Shown here one piece after another: positions 51,309 through 59,240 of a stretch of DNA of 64,000 bases (position 1 is the stretch's first letter; each line of letters starts with the position of its first letter). The DNA is taken from NCBI GenBank assembly GCA_910589275.1, contig CAJUTH010000003.1, positions 1 to 64,000 on the forward strand, written 5' to 3'. A program made the position numbers and the translations under genes. The notes beneath the pieces are model-generated. The model was not told where the DNA came from and ran no database searches. It saw nothing but the letters and a program-made list of their open reading frames with translations. This DNA is from an uncultured Dorea sp. Lineage in GTDB: Bacteria; Bacillota; Clostridia; Lachnospirales; Lachnospiraceae.

Positions 51309-51803
51309 TCACCTGAAAATCCCAAGGACATTCATGATCTGTCTCTGCTTTGCTTCCATTATAACCTGTTCATCTTTATTAATGTGGTCATAACCTATTA
51401 AGTGTAACATAGAATGGGTAATTAAGAAAGCAAATTCTCTCTTAATTGAATGTCCATATTCCCCTGCCTGTGAAATAACCCTATCCTTTGAAATTACAAT
51501 ATCACCCAGCACAAGTTCCCCTGTTTCCGGATCAAAACAATCCTCTTTTGAATCGAGAAAATCAAATGCTCCCGGTCTTTCATATTCAATCATCGGAAAG
51601 GACAATACATCCGTAGGACGGTCAATATTCCGAAATTCCACATTCATTCTATGAATCTCAGAATCCTCTGTAAGCAGAAGATTTACCTGCGCTTCATAAG
51701 GGCAGCCGGCATCGTCAAGTACTGTTTTGACTATTTTTACCGCTAATTCTTCACAGGAAAGAGGCAGACTTGCTTCCCCCTCTTCGTCAAAATACAGTGT
51801 CAT
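51309..51803 (-). CDS. ybeY: Endoribonuclease YbeY
   Basis: A 164-residue metal-dependent rRNA-maturation nuclease. The zinc site is HSMLHLIGYDH (HxxxHxxGxDH); NVEFRNIDRPTDVLSFP is the conserved substrate-side motif. The ATG at 51803 has AAAGGAG nine bases upstream; the longer frame to 51875 has no ribosome binding site and overlaps phoH. Follows phoH as in most Firmicutes. Confidence 0.95.
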   Translation of the reverse strand: MTLYFDEEGEASLPLSCEELAVKIVKTVLDDAGCPYEAQVNLLLTEDSEIHRMNVEFRNIDRPTDVLSFPMIEYERPGAFDFLDSKEDCFDPETGELVLGDIVISKDRVISQAGEYGHSIKREFAFLITHSMLHLIGYDHINKDEQVIMEAKQRQIMNVLGIFR

Positions 51804-51822
51804 TTTATAATTCTCCTTTGTA

Positions 51823-52809
51823 TTATCTTCTTTTCCGTTCTGTCCGACGAGATTTCTTAGACTCAAATTCCTCATATGCCTTTACAATCCGTTGTACCAG
51901 CGGGTGCCGCACAACATCCTTGCTTGTCAGGCGGCAGACGGCTATCTCATCAATATTTTTCACTACGGAGACGGCTGTATCAAGGCCGGACACCTGTCCG
52001 GCGGGCAGATCCTTCTGGGTAGAGTCTCCGGTAATCACTACCTTAGAGCCAAAACCAATTCTGGTAAGGAACATCTTCATCTGCGCCGGCGTAGTGTTCT
52101 GCGCCTCATCTAATATAATAAATGCATTATCCAGAGTCCGGCCTCTCATATAGGCAAGCGGGGCAACTTCGATCAGCCCCCGTTCCGAATTTTTCAAAAA
52201 ACTCTCCGCGCCCATAATCTGATAAAGGGCATCATAAAGAGGTCTCAGATAAGGATCAATCTTGCTCTGAAGATCCCCTGGAAGAAATCCCAGCTTTTCC
52301 CCCGCTTCTATAGCGGGTCTGGTAAGAATAATACGCCCTACTTCATTATTCTTAAATGCAGTAATCGCCATGGCCATAGCCAGATAGGTCTTTCCCGTTC
52401 CGGCGGGCCCTATGCCAAATACAATCATCTGCTTCCTGATAGCATCCACATACTTCTTCTGTCCAATGGTCTTCGGTTTGATCGGCCTGCCCTGTAGAGT
52501 GTGGCAGATCACATCGCCGTCAATCTCTAACACCCTCCCTTCACTGTCTTCCATAGACAGTGCAAGCGTATAATCCACATTCTGCTCTTGAATTTGATTT
52601 CCACGCCTAGATAGTTCCGCAAGCTGGGTAAGCACACTTTTCGCCTTCACCGCATAGGCTTCCTTTCCCAATATCTTAACCGTATCATCCCGCGCGATCA
52701 AAGTTACGTGAAGCGTTCGTTCTATCTTCTTTGCATGTGCGTCAAACTGTCCAAATACATTTGCCTGATGGACAGCAGGAATATCTATTGTAGTTTCAAT
52801 CATCCCCAT
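51823..52809 (-). CDS. phoH: PhoH-family ATPase
   Basis: A 328-residue protein with a KH-like N-terminal part (residues ~10-100) and a helicase-like P-loop domain: FGIGPAGTGKTYLAMAMAI (Walker A), FIILDEAQNTTPAQMKMFLTRIG (Walker B and sensor). It is linked to RNA metabolism alongside YbeY. GGAGG nine bases before the ATG at 52809 decides the start; it overlaps the yqfD 3' end by 14 bases. Confidence 0.93.
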   Translation of the reverse strand: MGMIETTIDIPAVHQANVFGQFDAHAKKIERTLHVTLIARDDTVKILGKEAYAVKAKSVLTQLAELSRRGNQIQEQNVDYTLALSMEDSEGRVLEIDGDVICHTLQGRPIKPKTIGQKKYVDAIRKQMIVFGIGPAGTGKTYLAMAMAITAFKNNEVGRIILTRPAIEAGEKLGFLPGDLQSKIDPYLRPLYDALYQIMGAESFLKNSERGLIEVAPLAYMRGRTLDNAFIILDEAQNTTPAQMKMFLTRIGFGSKVVITGDSTQKDLPAGQVSGLDTAVSVVKNIDEIAVCRLTSKDVVRHPLVQRIVKAYEEFESKKSRRTERKRR

Positions 52810-54031
52810 CTGAAACATCCTCCACAATACTGGTTGGACGCTCTGTACCGATATCCGTAATCATTGTCAGAGTTCCTTTTGCTTCTGCTTTCGCAGACCC
52901 TGTGTATATTTTAACATCATTCTCAATAATTTCTACCCCTTTTTTAACAAGATTATCCGTAAAACGATGATATCTTACCGTTAAATTCTCCTGAATCTGG
53001 ATCTTGTCATATCTTATCTGCTCAGAGCTATAGGGAGTTGTATGCCGCTTTCCCCAGAAAACGGGAAGGTAAAAATATTTTCCGATCTTAAGATGGTTCT
53101 GAGTAGTCAGTTCCTCTGCATTAGGAAAAGGGTTTTCACGGCTGCCAAGCCAAAAAATACTTTTTCCTATTCGAAAATATAGAGCTTCCTTTTCCTGATG
53201 AATGTATTCCTTTGATTCATAATGAATCTCACAGCTATCCTGATAATCCATTGATACCTTGGCACGGATGTCAGCTTCCGCCTGATGAAATTGGTAGCCT
53301 GTGGTTTCTCCTGAATCATCGATCACCGGAACCGCCCCCGTAACCAGAACATCTCCTTTTTGTACCTGCTGTCCCTCTGTTACGCAGGGAATACCCTGCC
53401 GGACAATCATGGTTGTAATCACGCCGTCAAAATCCGCCACAATATCCACCCCTTCTGCGGCACCCTCCCCGGACGCGTCCGTCGTATCCTTCGAGTCCTC
53501 ATTCTCTTTAATCTGTACAATCAGCCTGCAGCCCTCAATCGAAGCGGATACCCATATTATTTCATCGTAGGACTTTCTGATATCCTTAACAATCCGGTCG
53601 CAGTCTACCTGCGAGAGCCGCATCCCGTGCTCCACTCCCTGCTCCTTTAGGAAGGCAGTCAGCGCCTCATCCGTATATTTGCGGTTTCCTCTCACGTCAA
53701 TACTCCACACAAACAGGGACAAAATATAAATCATCGCAATGCCAAGCAGCGCTCCGGCAAAAAACATCTTTCTCCTGCGATATTGAAAAAAATAAAAAGG
53801 AAGGCCGATTCGTTCTTGAATGATTACTCTGGCCCCGGTTTTTCGTATAACAGGCTTTAATTTGCGGAAGCCTGAAACTGTTATATACATATCATAGGAA
53901 CCACGCACCGGATTAATATTCCAGATATAGATACCCCGGTGGCTGCAGGCGTTTATAAACCGTTCCGGCGAATAGCCGATAACCCTTATTTTCAAATATC
54001 CTTTTATATATCGATATATGGATAGCAGCAA
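52796..54031 (-). CDS. yqfD: Sporulation protein YqfD
   Basis: A ~411-residue membrane protein of the mother-cell sigma-E regulon in B. subtilis. The N-terminal half carries KIRVIGYSPERFINACSHRGIYIW, one helix at ~90-115 (MFFAGALLGIAMIYILSLFVW), and GNRKYTDEALTAFLKEQGVEHG. The start is uncertain: the TTG at 54031 lies 11 bases after GGAG and gives an N-terminus of family length; the GTG at 54043 is too close to GGAG. Directly follows yqfC. Confidence 0.88.
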   Translation of the reverse strand: MLLSIYRYIKGYLKIRVIGYSPERFINACSHRGIYIWNINPVRGSYDMYITVSGFRKLKPVIRKTGARVIIQERIGLPFYFFQYRRRKMFFAGALLGIAMIYILSLFVWSIDVRGNRKYTDEALTAFLKEQGVEHGMRLSQVDCDRIVKDIRKSYDEIIWVSASIEGCRLIVQIKENEDSKDTTDASGEGAAEGVDIVADFDGVITTMIVRQGIPCVTEGQQVQKGDVLVTGAVPVIDDSGETTGYQFHQAEADIRAKVSMDYQDSCEIHYESKEYIHQEKEALYFRIGKSIFWLGSRENPFPNAEELTTQNHLKIGKYFYLPVFWGKRHTTPYSSEQIRYDKIQIQENLTVRYHRFTDNLVKKGVEIIENDVKIYTGSAKAEAKGTLTMITDIGTERPTSIVEDVSDGDD

Positions 54032-54047
54032 TCCGCCTTTCACTCCT

Positions 54048-54341
54048 TTAATTTATATACTTAATCTCCACAATCTTACCGGTAATCTTCATCTCGTCAC
54101 AGGTATAATATTCAATCGTCAGACGTTTTCCCAGAATCCGAATCTGGCCGATTCTAGTCTGTATGCGGATCATACATTCCGTATATTCTAAGATCCCTCT
54201 GTAATTCTCCACCAATAATTCCATCTGGCCTGTAACTGTCAGGATCGGCGCGCCTAAAGTTACATCCTTCGGCATCCCCGACATATCCGACACATGGCCG
54301 AGAAATCTCTTTTCACAGGATGTGCTGTTCTTTTCTCTCAT
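54048..54341 (-). CDS. yqfC: Sporulation protein YqfC
   Basis: A 97-residue YabP/YqfC-family protein (GAPILTVTGQMELLVENYRGI, then GQIRILGKRLTIEYYTCDEMKITGKI). The ATG at 54341 is chosen because the longer frame (ATG 54356) would begin inside the fprA terminator and the family length fits. Oddly there is no Shine-Dalgarno: the codon follows the T6 tract of that terminator. It is needed in the mother cell in B. subtilis; a sigma-E-like promoter lies within the terminator. Confidence 0.88.
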   Translation of the reverse strand: MREKNSTSCEKRFLGHVSDMSGMPKDVTLGAPILTVTGQMELLVENYRGILEYTECMIRIQTRIGQIRILGKRLTIEYYTCDEMKITGKIVEIKYIN

Positions 54342-54382
54342 AAAAAAGCCACACATAGTTTTGTGACTATTCTATGTGCGGC
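54342..54382 (-). terminator. fprA terminator
   Basis: On the minus strand GCCGCACATAG (54382-54372) pairs with CTATGTGTGGC (54358-54348), loop 13, followed by TTTTTT (54347-54342). The next three bases are the yqfC ATG. Confidence 0.88.
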
Positions 54383-54397
54383 TTCCTTTACTTATGC
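54369..54397 (-). promoter_or_regulatory. Sigma-E-like promoter of yqfC inside the fprA terminator
   Basis: Minus strand GCATAAG (54397-54391), 14 bases, CATAGAAT (54376-54369). B. subtilis sigma-E promoters have a KMATATT-like -35 and CATACAHT -10 with about 14 bases between; here -10 matches 7 of 8. The -35 covers the fprA stop codon and the -10 lies at the top of the left terminator arm. Confidence 0.55.
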
Positions 54398-55558
54398 GTT
54401 GTCCGAAAGCAGTTCTCTTGCAAGAGCCTCAATCTGCACGGCTGTATCTGCCTTTACTCCGGATTTAACCGTCACAACCGATTCCATCCATGTGAGGTTT
54501 TTACTGTTTTCTAACATGGTTTTCATTGTCTTTGCTGCCATAGGCGCCCAAGAACCATTCTCGATCAATCCGATTGTCCGGTTCTGGAATCCCCGCTCCT
54601 TTAATCCCTCGATAAAGGTATGCATGTGAGGGAAAACTCCTCCGTTGTAGGTAACGGACGCCAGTACCAATTTGCCGTGGCGGAACGCGTCCTCAATACA
54701 CTCCGCCATATCTTCCCTTGCAAGATCGGCGGTTACGACCCGCGGGCATCCCAGTCCTTTCAGCTTCTCTTCCAGCATCTCTACGGCTTTTTTCGTATTG
54801 CCGTACACAGAATTGTAAGCGATCATAACGCCCTCCGTCTCTACCCCGTAAGAAGACCAAATATCATAAAGATTCAGATAATATTCCAGATCCTCCGTCA
54901 GAACCGGTCCATGTAAGGGGCAGATAACCTGAATATCGAGCGCCGACGCCTTTTTGAGAAGCGCCTGTACCTGTGCGCCGTATTTTCCTACAATGCCAAA
55001 ATAGTAACGTCTCGCCTCGCAGGCCCACGCCTCATCCGCATCCAGCGCGCCGAATTTGCCAAAGCCGTCCGCCGAGAACAGTACCCGGTCTTTGCTGTCG
55101 TAGGTAACCATAACCTCCGGCCAGTGTACCATCGGCGCAAAGATGAAGGTCAGCTCATGCTGCCCTAAGGAAAGAGTTCCGTTATTTGCCACAGTTTCTT
55201 TTCTGCCCTCCAGTTCCATACCATAGAAATTAGAAATCATCTGGAAAGTCTTGGCATTTCCCACAACCTTCGCCTGTGGATAGGTTTCCAAAAACTTTAC
55301 GATATTCGCCGAATGATCCGGTTCCATATGCTGAACCACTAAATAATCCGGCTTCCGATCTCCCACAGCCTCCCTAATATTCTGAAGCCATTCTTCTCCA
55401 AAATGTATATCTACAGAATCCATAACCGCAATCTTCTCGTCCATGATTAGGTAGGAATTATAGGCCATGCCGTTCGGAACCTCAAACTGTCCCTCAAACA
55501 AGTCAATTTCATGGTCATTAACGCCTACATAATAAATATCGTTTGTAATATGTTTCAT
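54392..55558 (-). CDS. fprA: FprA-type flavodiiron protein
   Basis: A 388-residue A-type flavoprotein that reduces oxygen or nitric oxide to protect anaerobes. The beta-lactamase-like domain holds the diiron ligands HMEPDHSAN (HxExDH), a later His in FAPMVHWPE, Asp in FSADGFG and His in CPLHGP; a flavodoxin domain follows (MIAYNSVYGNTKKAVEML, FMN loop). The ATG at 55558 has GAGGAGG upstream. Single gene with its own consensus promoter, three tandem repeats upstream and a terminator. Confidence 0.95.
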   Translation of the reverse strand: MKHITNDIYYVGVNDHEIDLFEGQFEVPNGMAYNSYLIMDEKIAVMDSVDIHFGEEWLQNIREAVGDRKPDYLVVQHMEPDHSANIVKFLETYPQAKVVGNAKTFQMISNFYGMELEGRKETVANNGTLSLGQHELTFIFAPMVHWPEVMVTYDSKDRVLFSADGFGKFGALDADEAWACEARRYYFGIVGKYGAQVQALLKKASALDIQVICPLHGPVLTEDLEYYLNLYDIWSSYGVETEGVMIAYNSVYGNTKKAVEMLEEKLKGLGCPRVVTADLAREDMAECIEDAFRHGKLVLASVTYNGGVFPHMHTFIEGLKERGFQNRTIGLIENGSWAPMAAKTMKTMLENSKNLTWMESVVTVKSGVKADTAVQIEALARELLSDNA

Positions 55559-55613
55559 CTTGTATATCCTCCTCATTACTGGCTCTATGTACCATTTATT
55601 TACAATACCATTA

Positions 55614-55642
55614 ATTTTATTTCAGTCAATATAGTTTGTCAA
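55614..55642 (-). promoter_or_regulatory. fprA promoter
   Basis: Minus strand TTGACA (55642-55637), 17 bases, TAAAAT (55619-55614). The tandem repeats begin at the -35 box. Confidence 0.8.
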
Positions 55643-55713
55643 TATAAATATAGAACTATTCCCGCATATAAATATAGAACTATTCCCGCATATAAATATA
55701 GAACTATTCCCGC
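55642..55713. repeat. Three exact 24-bp tandem repeats upstream of fprA
   Basis: Units 55642-55665, 55666-55689 and 55690-55713 are identical; each contains ATAGAACTATTCCCGC after ATATAAAT. The core GAACTATTC is a near-inverted repeat. They sit at about -36 to -108 of the fprA promoter, spaced by a little over two helical turns, the pattern expected of multiple binding sites for one regulator. Confidence 0.95.
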
Positions 55714-55740
55714 AAGGGATAATTTAAATCACTTTCTTAC

Positions 55741-55765
55741 GTACTTTGCAGTGAATGCAAAGTAC
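55741..55765. promoter_or_regulatory. Perfect 10-bp inverted repeat upstream of the SdpI-like gene
   Basis: GTACTTTGCA (55741-55750), loop GTGAA, TGCAAAGTAC (55756-55765). It ends 28 bases before a candidate -35 box and has no T tract, so an operator is more likely than a terminator. Confidence 0.5.
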
Positions 55766-55793
55766 TGTGTGAATAATAACGATTCGGATTATA

Positions 55794-55821
55794 TTGTTTT
55801 CCTACAATTATGTGGTAGAAT
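55794..55821 (+). promoter_or_regulatory. Candidate promoter for the SdpI-like gene
   Basis: TTGTTT (55794-55799), 16 bases, TAGAAT (55816-55821). Confidence 0.5.
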
Positions 55822-55858
55822 ATATCTTAGAAGATGTATTTTGATAAAGGAGGCTTTT

Positions 55859-56242
55859 ATGGGATTCTGGCTTTTTATGCTTTTGATGGTTTTATTATGT
55901 CCCCTGACAATGATCGGCTATGGCAGAAAATTTTTAAACAATATGCCCCAAAGGATCAATTCATCTTTTGGTTACCGAACCCGCATGTCCTCCATCAACC
56001 GCGAAACATGGGAATTTGCACATAAATACTGCGGTAAAATATGGTATATCACCGGCCTTATTCTATTGTCTCCCTCCGTCGTCGTTATGCTGCTTGTCTT
56101 TGGGAAAAACAACGATGTGGTCGGCACCATGGGAGGGATCACAGAAGGAATCCAGATCTGCCTGATTTTAGCCTCTATTCTTTCTACGGAGCTTGCGCTG
56201 AGGAAACATTTTGATAAAAATGGAAATCGAAAGGATGTCTGA
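55859..56242 (+). CDS. SdpI-family membrane protein
   Basis: A 127-residue protein with three helices (WLFMLLMVLLCPLTMIGYG, WYITGLILLSPSVVVMLLVF, IQICLILASILSTEL). INSSFGYRTRMSSINRETWEFAHKYCGKIW is the SdpI/YhfL signature (GYRT...S...W..A...G). SdpI of B. subtilis gives immunity to the SdpC toxin and represses its own repressor; many relatives stand alone. AAAGGAGG before the ATG. Its TGA lies three bases before the start of a larger membrane protein. Confidence 0.82.
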   Translation: MGFWLFMLLMVLLCPLTMIGYGRKFLNNMPQRINSSFGYRTRMSSINRETWEFAHKYCGKIWYITGLILLSPSVVVMLLVFGKNNDVVGTMGGITEGIQICLILASILSTELALRKHFDKNGNRKDV

Positions 56243-56245
56243 TCA

Positions 56246-57457
56246 ATGGATAGGATCGTACTTCGGGAGCGGAAATCCGTTCTCATCGTTGGAATCATAT
56301 GCACACTGTTATTTGCCGCCTTCGGCCTTTTCTTTGCCATTATGGAGACGGGAATTGTACTGCTCTTTTTCCTGCCCTTTATCCTGTTAGGGGTGTCGGT
56401 CATCCTGATCTATTGCCGGCATCTTATCATCTTAGAAACAGATCAGATGACGGTTTCAGAACCCTTCAGGAAAAAGAAGGTCATCCGTTATTCCGAGATC
56501 AGGCAGGTCTTGCTCCATACTACGAATACGGAGATCGAACTGATCTTAGTAAGCCGCGCGAAAGAACGGCTGATGAAGTTTGCACTCACCATGAGAAACG
56601 CAGATAAGGCGGTTGATCTATTCATTGACCGGGAGATTCCTTTCATCGATTTATCCGATCTGCTAGAAAGCGAAGGAGACATCGGGGAATACCTTCCCCT
56701 TCTGACAAAGTTAGAGCAGTTCTTTTACCGCCCTCAGATCCGGGCCAAGGAAAATGCGGACAGGATCGAGGCTTCCCGCAAAGCCGAAACGGTCAGAAAG
56801 GAAAAACACTTCGTCAAAATAACAGGGCGTATCCTGTTCGGAGCAGAGATATTCGCCTTCTTATTCCTGAAAGGAAAGCTTTTTTATGCCTGCTTTGTTT
56901 TCATTCTGCTGCTGATATGGGGCATGTATATCTGGATGTATCCGAATCTCTTTCTCGAGGTATCGAAGAAAATTAAATACCGGGACTATGTAATAGAACT
57001 GCCTTTTTTCAGCATTATCATTGCGTTACTTTCCTGTCTGATGACTACTCAGATATTTGATTTGGACGAGGCCTGCTTCTTCGCTTTTGTGGGTGTTTAT
57101 GCGATACTGCTCCTAATTCCCTTCGCACTGAAGCTTTATCTGACCAGACAGAAGCCGGATAAGCCCCGGCTGCTCCTGACCGTGTTTGCTGTGCTGGTTC
57201 TGGCGTTTACAACCACGGTACCTGTAAATATTCTGGCCACCTTTGGCGCTAACAGGCATGAGCCGGTTATCGTAAAGGAAAAAGAGATTTATACAAGTAA
57301 ACATACGGACTATTACATTTACGCCGACTGGCGGGAAGATGACCAGAGGTTCACCGTATCAAAAAGCAGCTACAATAAAATTCAGAAGGGGGACCGATTG
57401 CAGGTATGCCTGCGGCGCAGTATATTCGGGCTCTATTACTGGAAGGTACATCAATAA
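56246..57457 (+). CDS. Polytopic membrane protein of unknown function, PH-like N-terminal part
   Basis: A 403-residue protein. Two helices (~10-55) precede a soluble segment LIILETDQMTVSEPFRKKKVIRYSEIRQVLLH, whose beta-rich pattern resembles bacterial PH (YdbT/DUF304-like) domains. A charged linker (~145-185) leads to six further helices (~190-330) and a C-terminal soluble tail (~345-403). I do not recognise a named family. It begins three bases after the SdpI-like gene, so the two form an operon. A bidirectional terminator follows. Confidence 0.75.
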   Translation: MDRIVLRERKSVLIVGIICTLLFAAFGLFFAIMETGIVLLFFLPFILLGVSVILIYCRHLIILETDQMTVSEPFRKKKVIRYSEIRQVLLHTTNTEIELILVSRAKERLMKFALTMRNADKAVDLFIDREIPFIDLSDLLESEGDIGEYLPLLTKLEQFFYRPQIRAKENADRIEASRKAETVRKEKHFVKITGRILFGAEIFAFLFLKGKLFYACFVFILLLIWGMYIWMYPNLFLEVSKKIKYRDYVIELPFFSIIIALLSCLMTTQIFDLDEACFFAFVGVYAILLLIPFALKLYLTRQKPDKPRLLLTVFAVLVLAFTTTVPVNILATFGANRHEPVIVKEKEIYTSKHTDYYIYADWREDDQRFTVSKSSYNKIQKGDRLQVCLRRSIFGLYYWKVHQ

Positions 57458-57475
57458 CAGCTTTTCCTTTTCTGC

Positions 57476-57524
57476 AAAAAATGCCATGGGATCCCATACA
57501 GGTACGAATCCCACGGCATTTTTT
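57476..57524. terminator. Bidirectional terminator
   Basis: AAAAAATGCC-A-TGGGAT (57476-57492) pairs with ATCCCA-C-GGCATTTTTT (57508-57524), one mismatch. Serves both the plus-strand membrane protein and the minus-strand flotillin gene. Confidence 0.88.
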
Positions 57525-57535
57525 CACTTTAGCTA

Positions 57536-59157
57536 TTATTCTGCAGCGCCGGAATCCTCCGCCGTATCCTTTGGCTTCTCATCCCGGATGTCATTGGCCA
57601 TTTTGGTGCCTAAGAAACCGGAGAGAACCGCCGGCACATCCACCCCTGTGGATTCCTTCAGTCCGTCGGACACCTGTGTAAAGGTACCGATGATGTCTTT
57701 TACCAGCTTCGAGGTATTGCCGTCGCCGTACATGGTGATCTTATCCACTTTGGCAAGAGGTTCTGCGATATTTCTTGCAATCTCAGGCATTGCCTTAAAA
57801 TACATCTCAAGGATTGCCGCTTCGCCCATCTGCTTCATAGCTTCTGCCTTGGCCTCAATACCTTCTGCTTCCGCAAGCGCCTTCGCTTTGATTGCTTCCG
57901 CCTCTGCAAGACCCTTGCTCCGGATACCTTCCGCTTCCTGCTCCATAGCGTATTTCTGCGCTTCTGCAGTAGCCTTTAAGGCTTCTGCTTCCTTCTCCCG
58001 CTCAAACTTCTCCGCCTCCGCATTCTTCTGTCGTTCAAAGAGCTGGGCTTCCGAACCCCGCTGTACCTCGTAGAGTTTAGCGTCGGACTGCTGCTGTTTC
58101 GCGTATTTGTCCGCGTCTGCCTGCTTCTTAATCTTGGCCTCTAAGGTACGCTCTGTCAGCTCCACTTCCTTTTCCTGCAGGGCAATGGCCTTCTCCTGAC
58201 GGGCCAGATTCGCATCCGCCGTGGTAATTTCCACCGTCTTACGCTCCGTTTCCTTTTGGATCTGGTACGCGGCGTCCGCGATCGCCTTCTTCGTATCCGC
58301 ATCCTTCTGGAGTTCCGCTTTGCGGATCTCTAACTCGTTGGTCTTCTGCGCAATCTGGGTCTCCGCATTGATCTCCGCCTCTCTGGATTCCCGGTTAGCC
58401 TCTGCCTGCACCACCGCCTTTTCCTTCTGGGCTCTTGCTCTGGCATTGGCAATCTCAAGTTCAGAGCTGACCTGCGCGTCATTGGCTTCTTTCTTAGCGA
58501 TCGCCTGCGCCCTAGCAATCTCCTTCTCGCTCTCTGCTCTGGAAATGGCCGCGTTCTTCTGAATCTTTACGATGTTATCCACACCTAAGTTCTCAATAAC
58601 ACCATTGCCGTCCACAAAATTCTGGACATTGAAGCTGACAATATCCAGACCCATGGCTGCAAGATCCGGCTCCGCATTCTCCTTTACCAGCGTGGCAAAT
58701 TTCTGCCGGTCGGATACCATCTCTTCCAGATTCATCTTGCCCACAATCTCACGCATATTTCCTTCCAGAACCTCTCTGGATACCTGTGCAATATACTCCA
58801 CCGGCTTATTCAGGAAATTCTGCGCCGCCAGCGCAAGGCGGCTCTCGTTTCGCTGATCTTTACATTGACGGCCGCGTCCACCCGGATATTGATGTAATCC
58901 GCCGTGGGTACTGCGCTGGACGTCTTTACGTCGATGGGAATCAATTGCAGATTCAGCTCATCCTTCTTTTCCAGAAACGGAATTTTAATTCCCGCCTTAC
59001 CAATCAGCACCTTCGGCTGCTTGCGAAGGCCGGAAATTATGTAGGCCGTATCCGGCGAAGCTTTTACGTATCCGGTCGCCAGAATCAAGATAACGATTAG
59101 AAGCACCGCGACAACCGGCACCACAACTCCTGCCATTCCCAAAAGACTGTCAAACAT
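57536..59157 (-). pseudogene. Flotillin-like (SPFH) protein, single-base frameshift
   Basis: The first frame (59157-58810) encodes an N-terminal helix (VVVPVVAVLLIVILILATGYV) and the start of the SPFH domain, ending ISETRAALRWRRRIS-stop. The next frame (from about 58848) continues NESRLALAAQNFLNKPVEYI and runs to 57536 through the SPFH remainder and a long Ala/Glu-rich coiled coil (~300 residues). One A missing in the run at 58848-58850 (minus strand GAAACGAG for expected GAAAACGAG) rejoins them. The intact gene would encode about 540 residues of a membrane-microdomain scaffold. A sequencing error in the run is possible. Confidence 0.8.
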
Positions 59158-59240
59158 GTTCTTTCCCCCTTTTCCTTTGTATGGTATAAGTTCTATTTGA
59201 TAAAATTATATCAATATCCGGCAATAAAATCAATCCGTAT

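Noticed and set aside
55642..55713. Three 24-bp repeats as a CRISPR array
   Set aside because: The units are directly adjacent with no spacers, and no cas gene is in the window.
55511..55858. N-terminal extension of the SdpI-like protein
   Set aside because: The extended frame translates the tandem repeats and promoter region; AAAGGAGG and the helix start support the ATG at 55859.
57339..58073. 244-residue plus-strand frame opposite the flotillin gene
   Set aside because: It is a Ser/Ala-rich mirror of the coiled-coil coding sequence, without ribosome binding site or homology.
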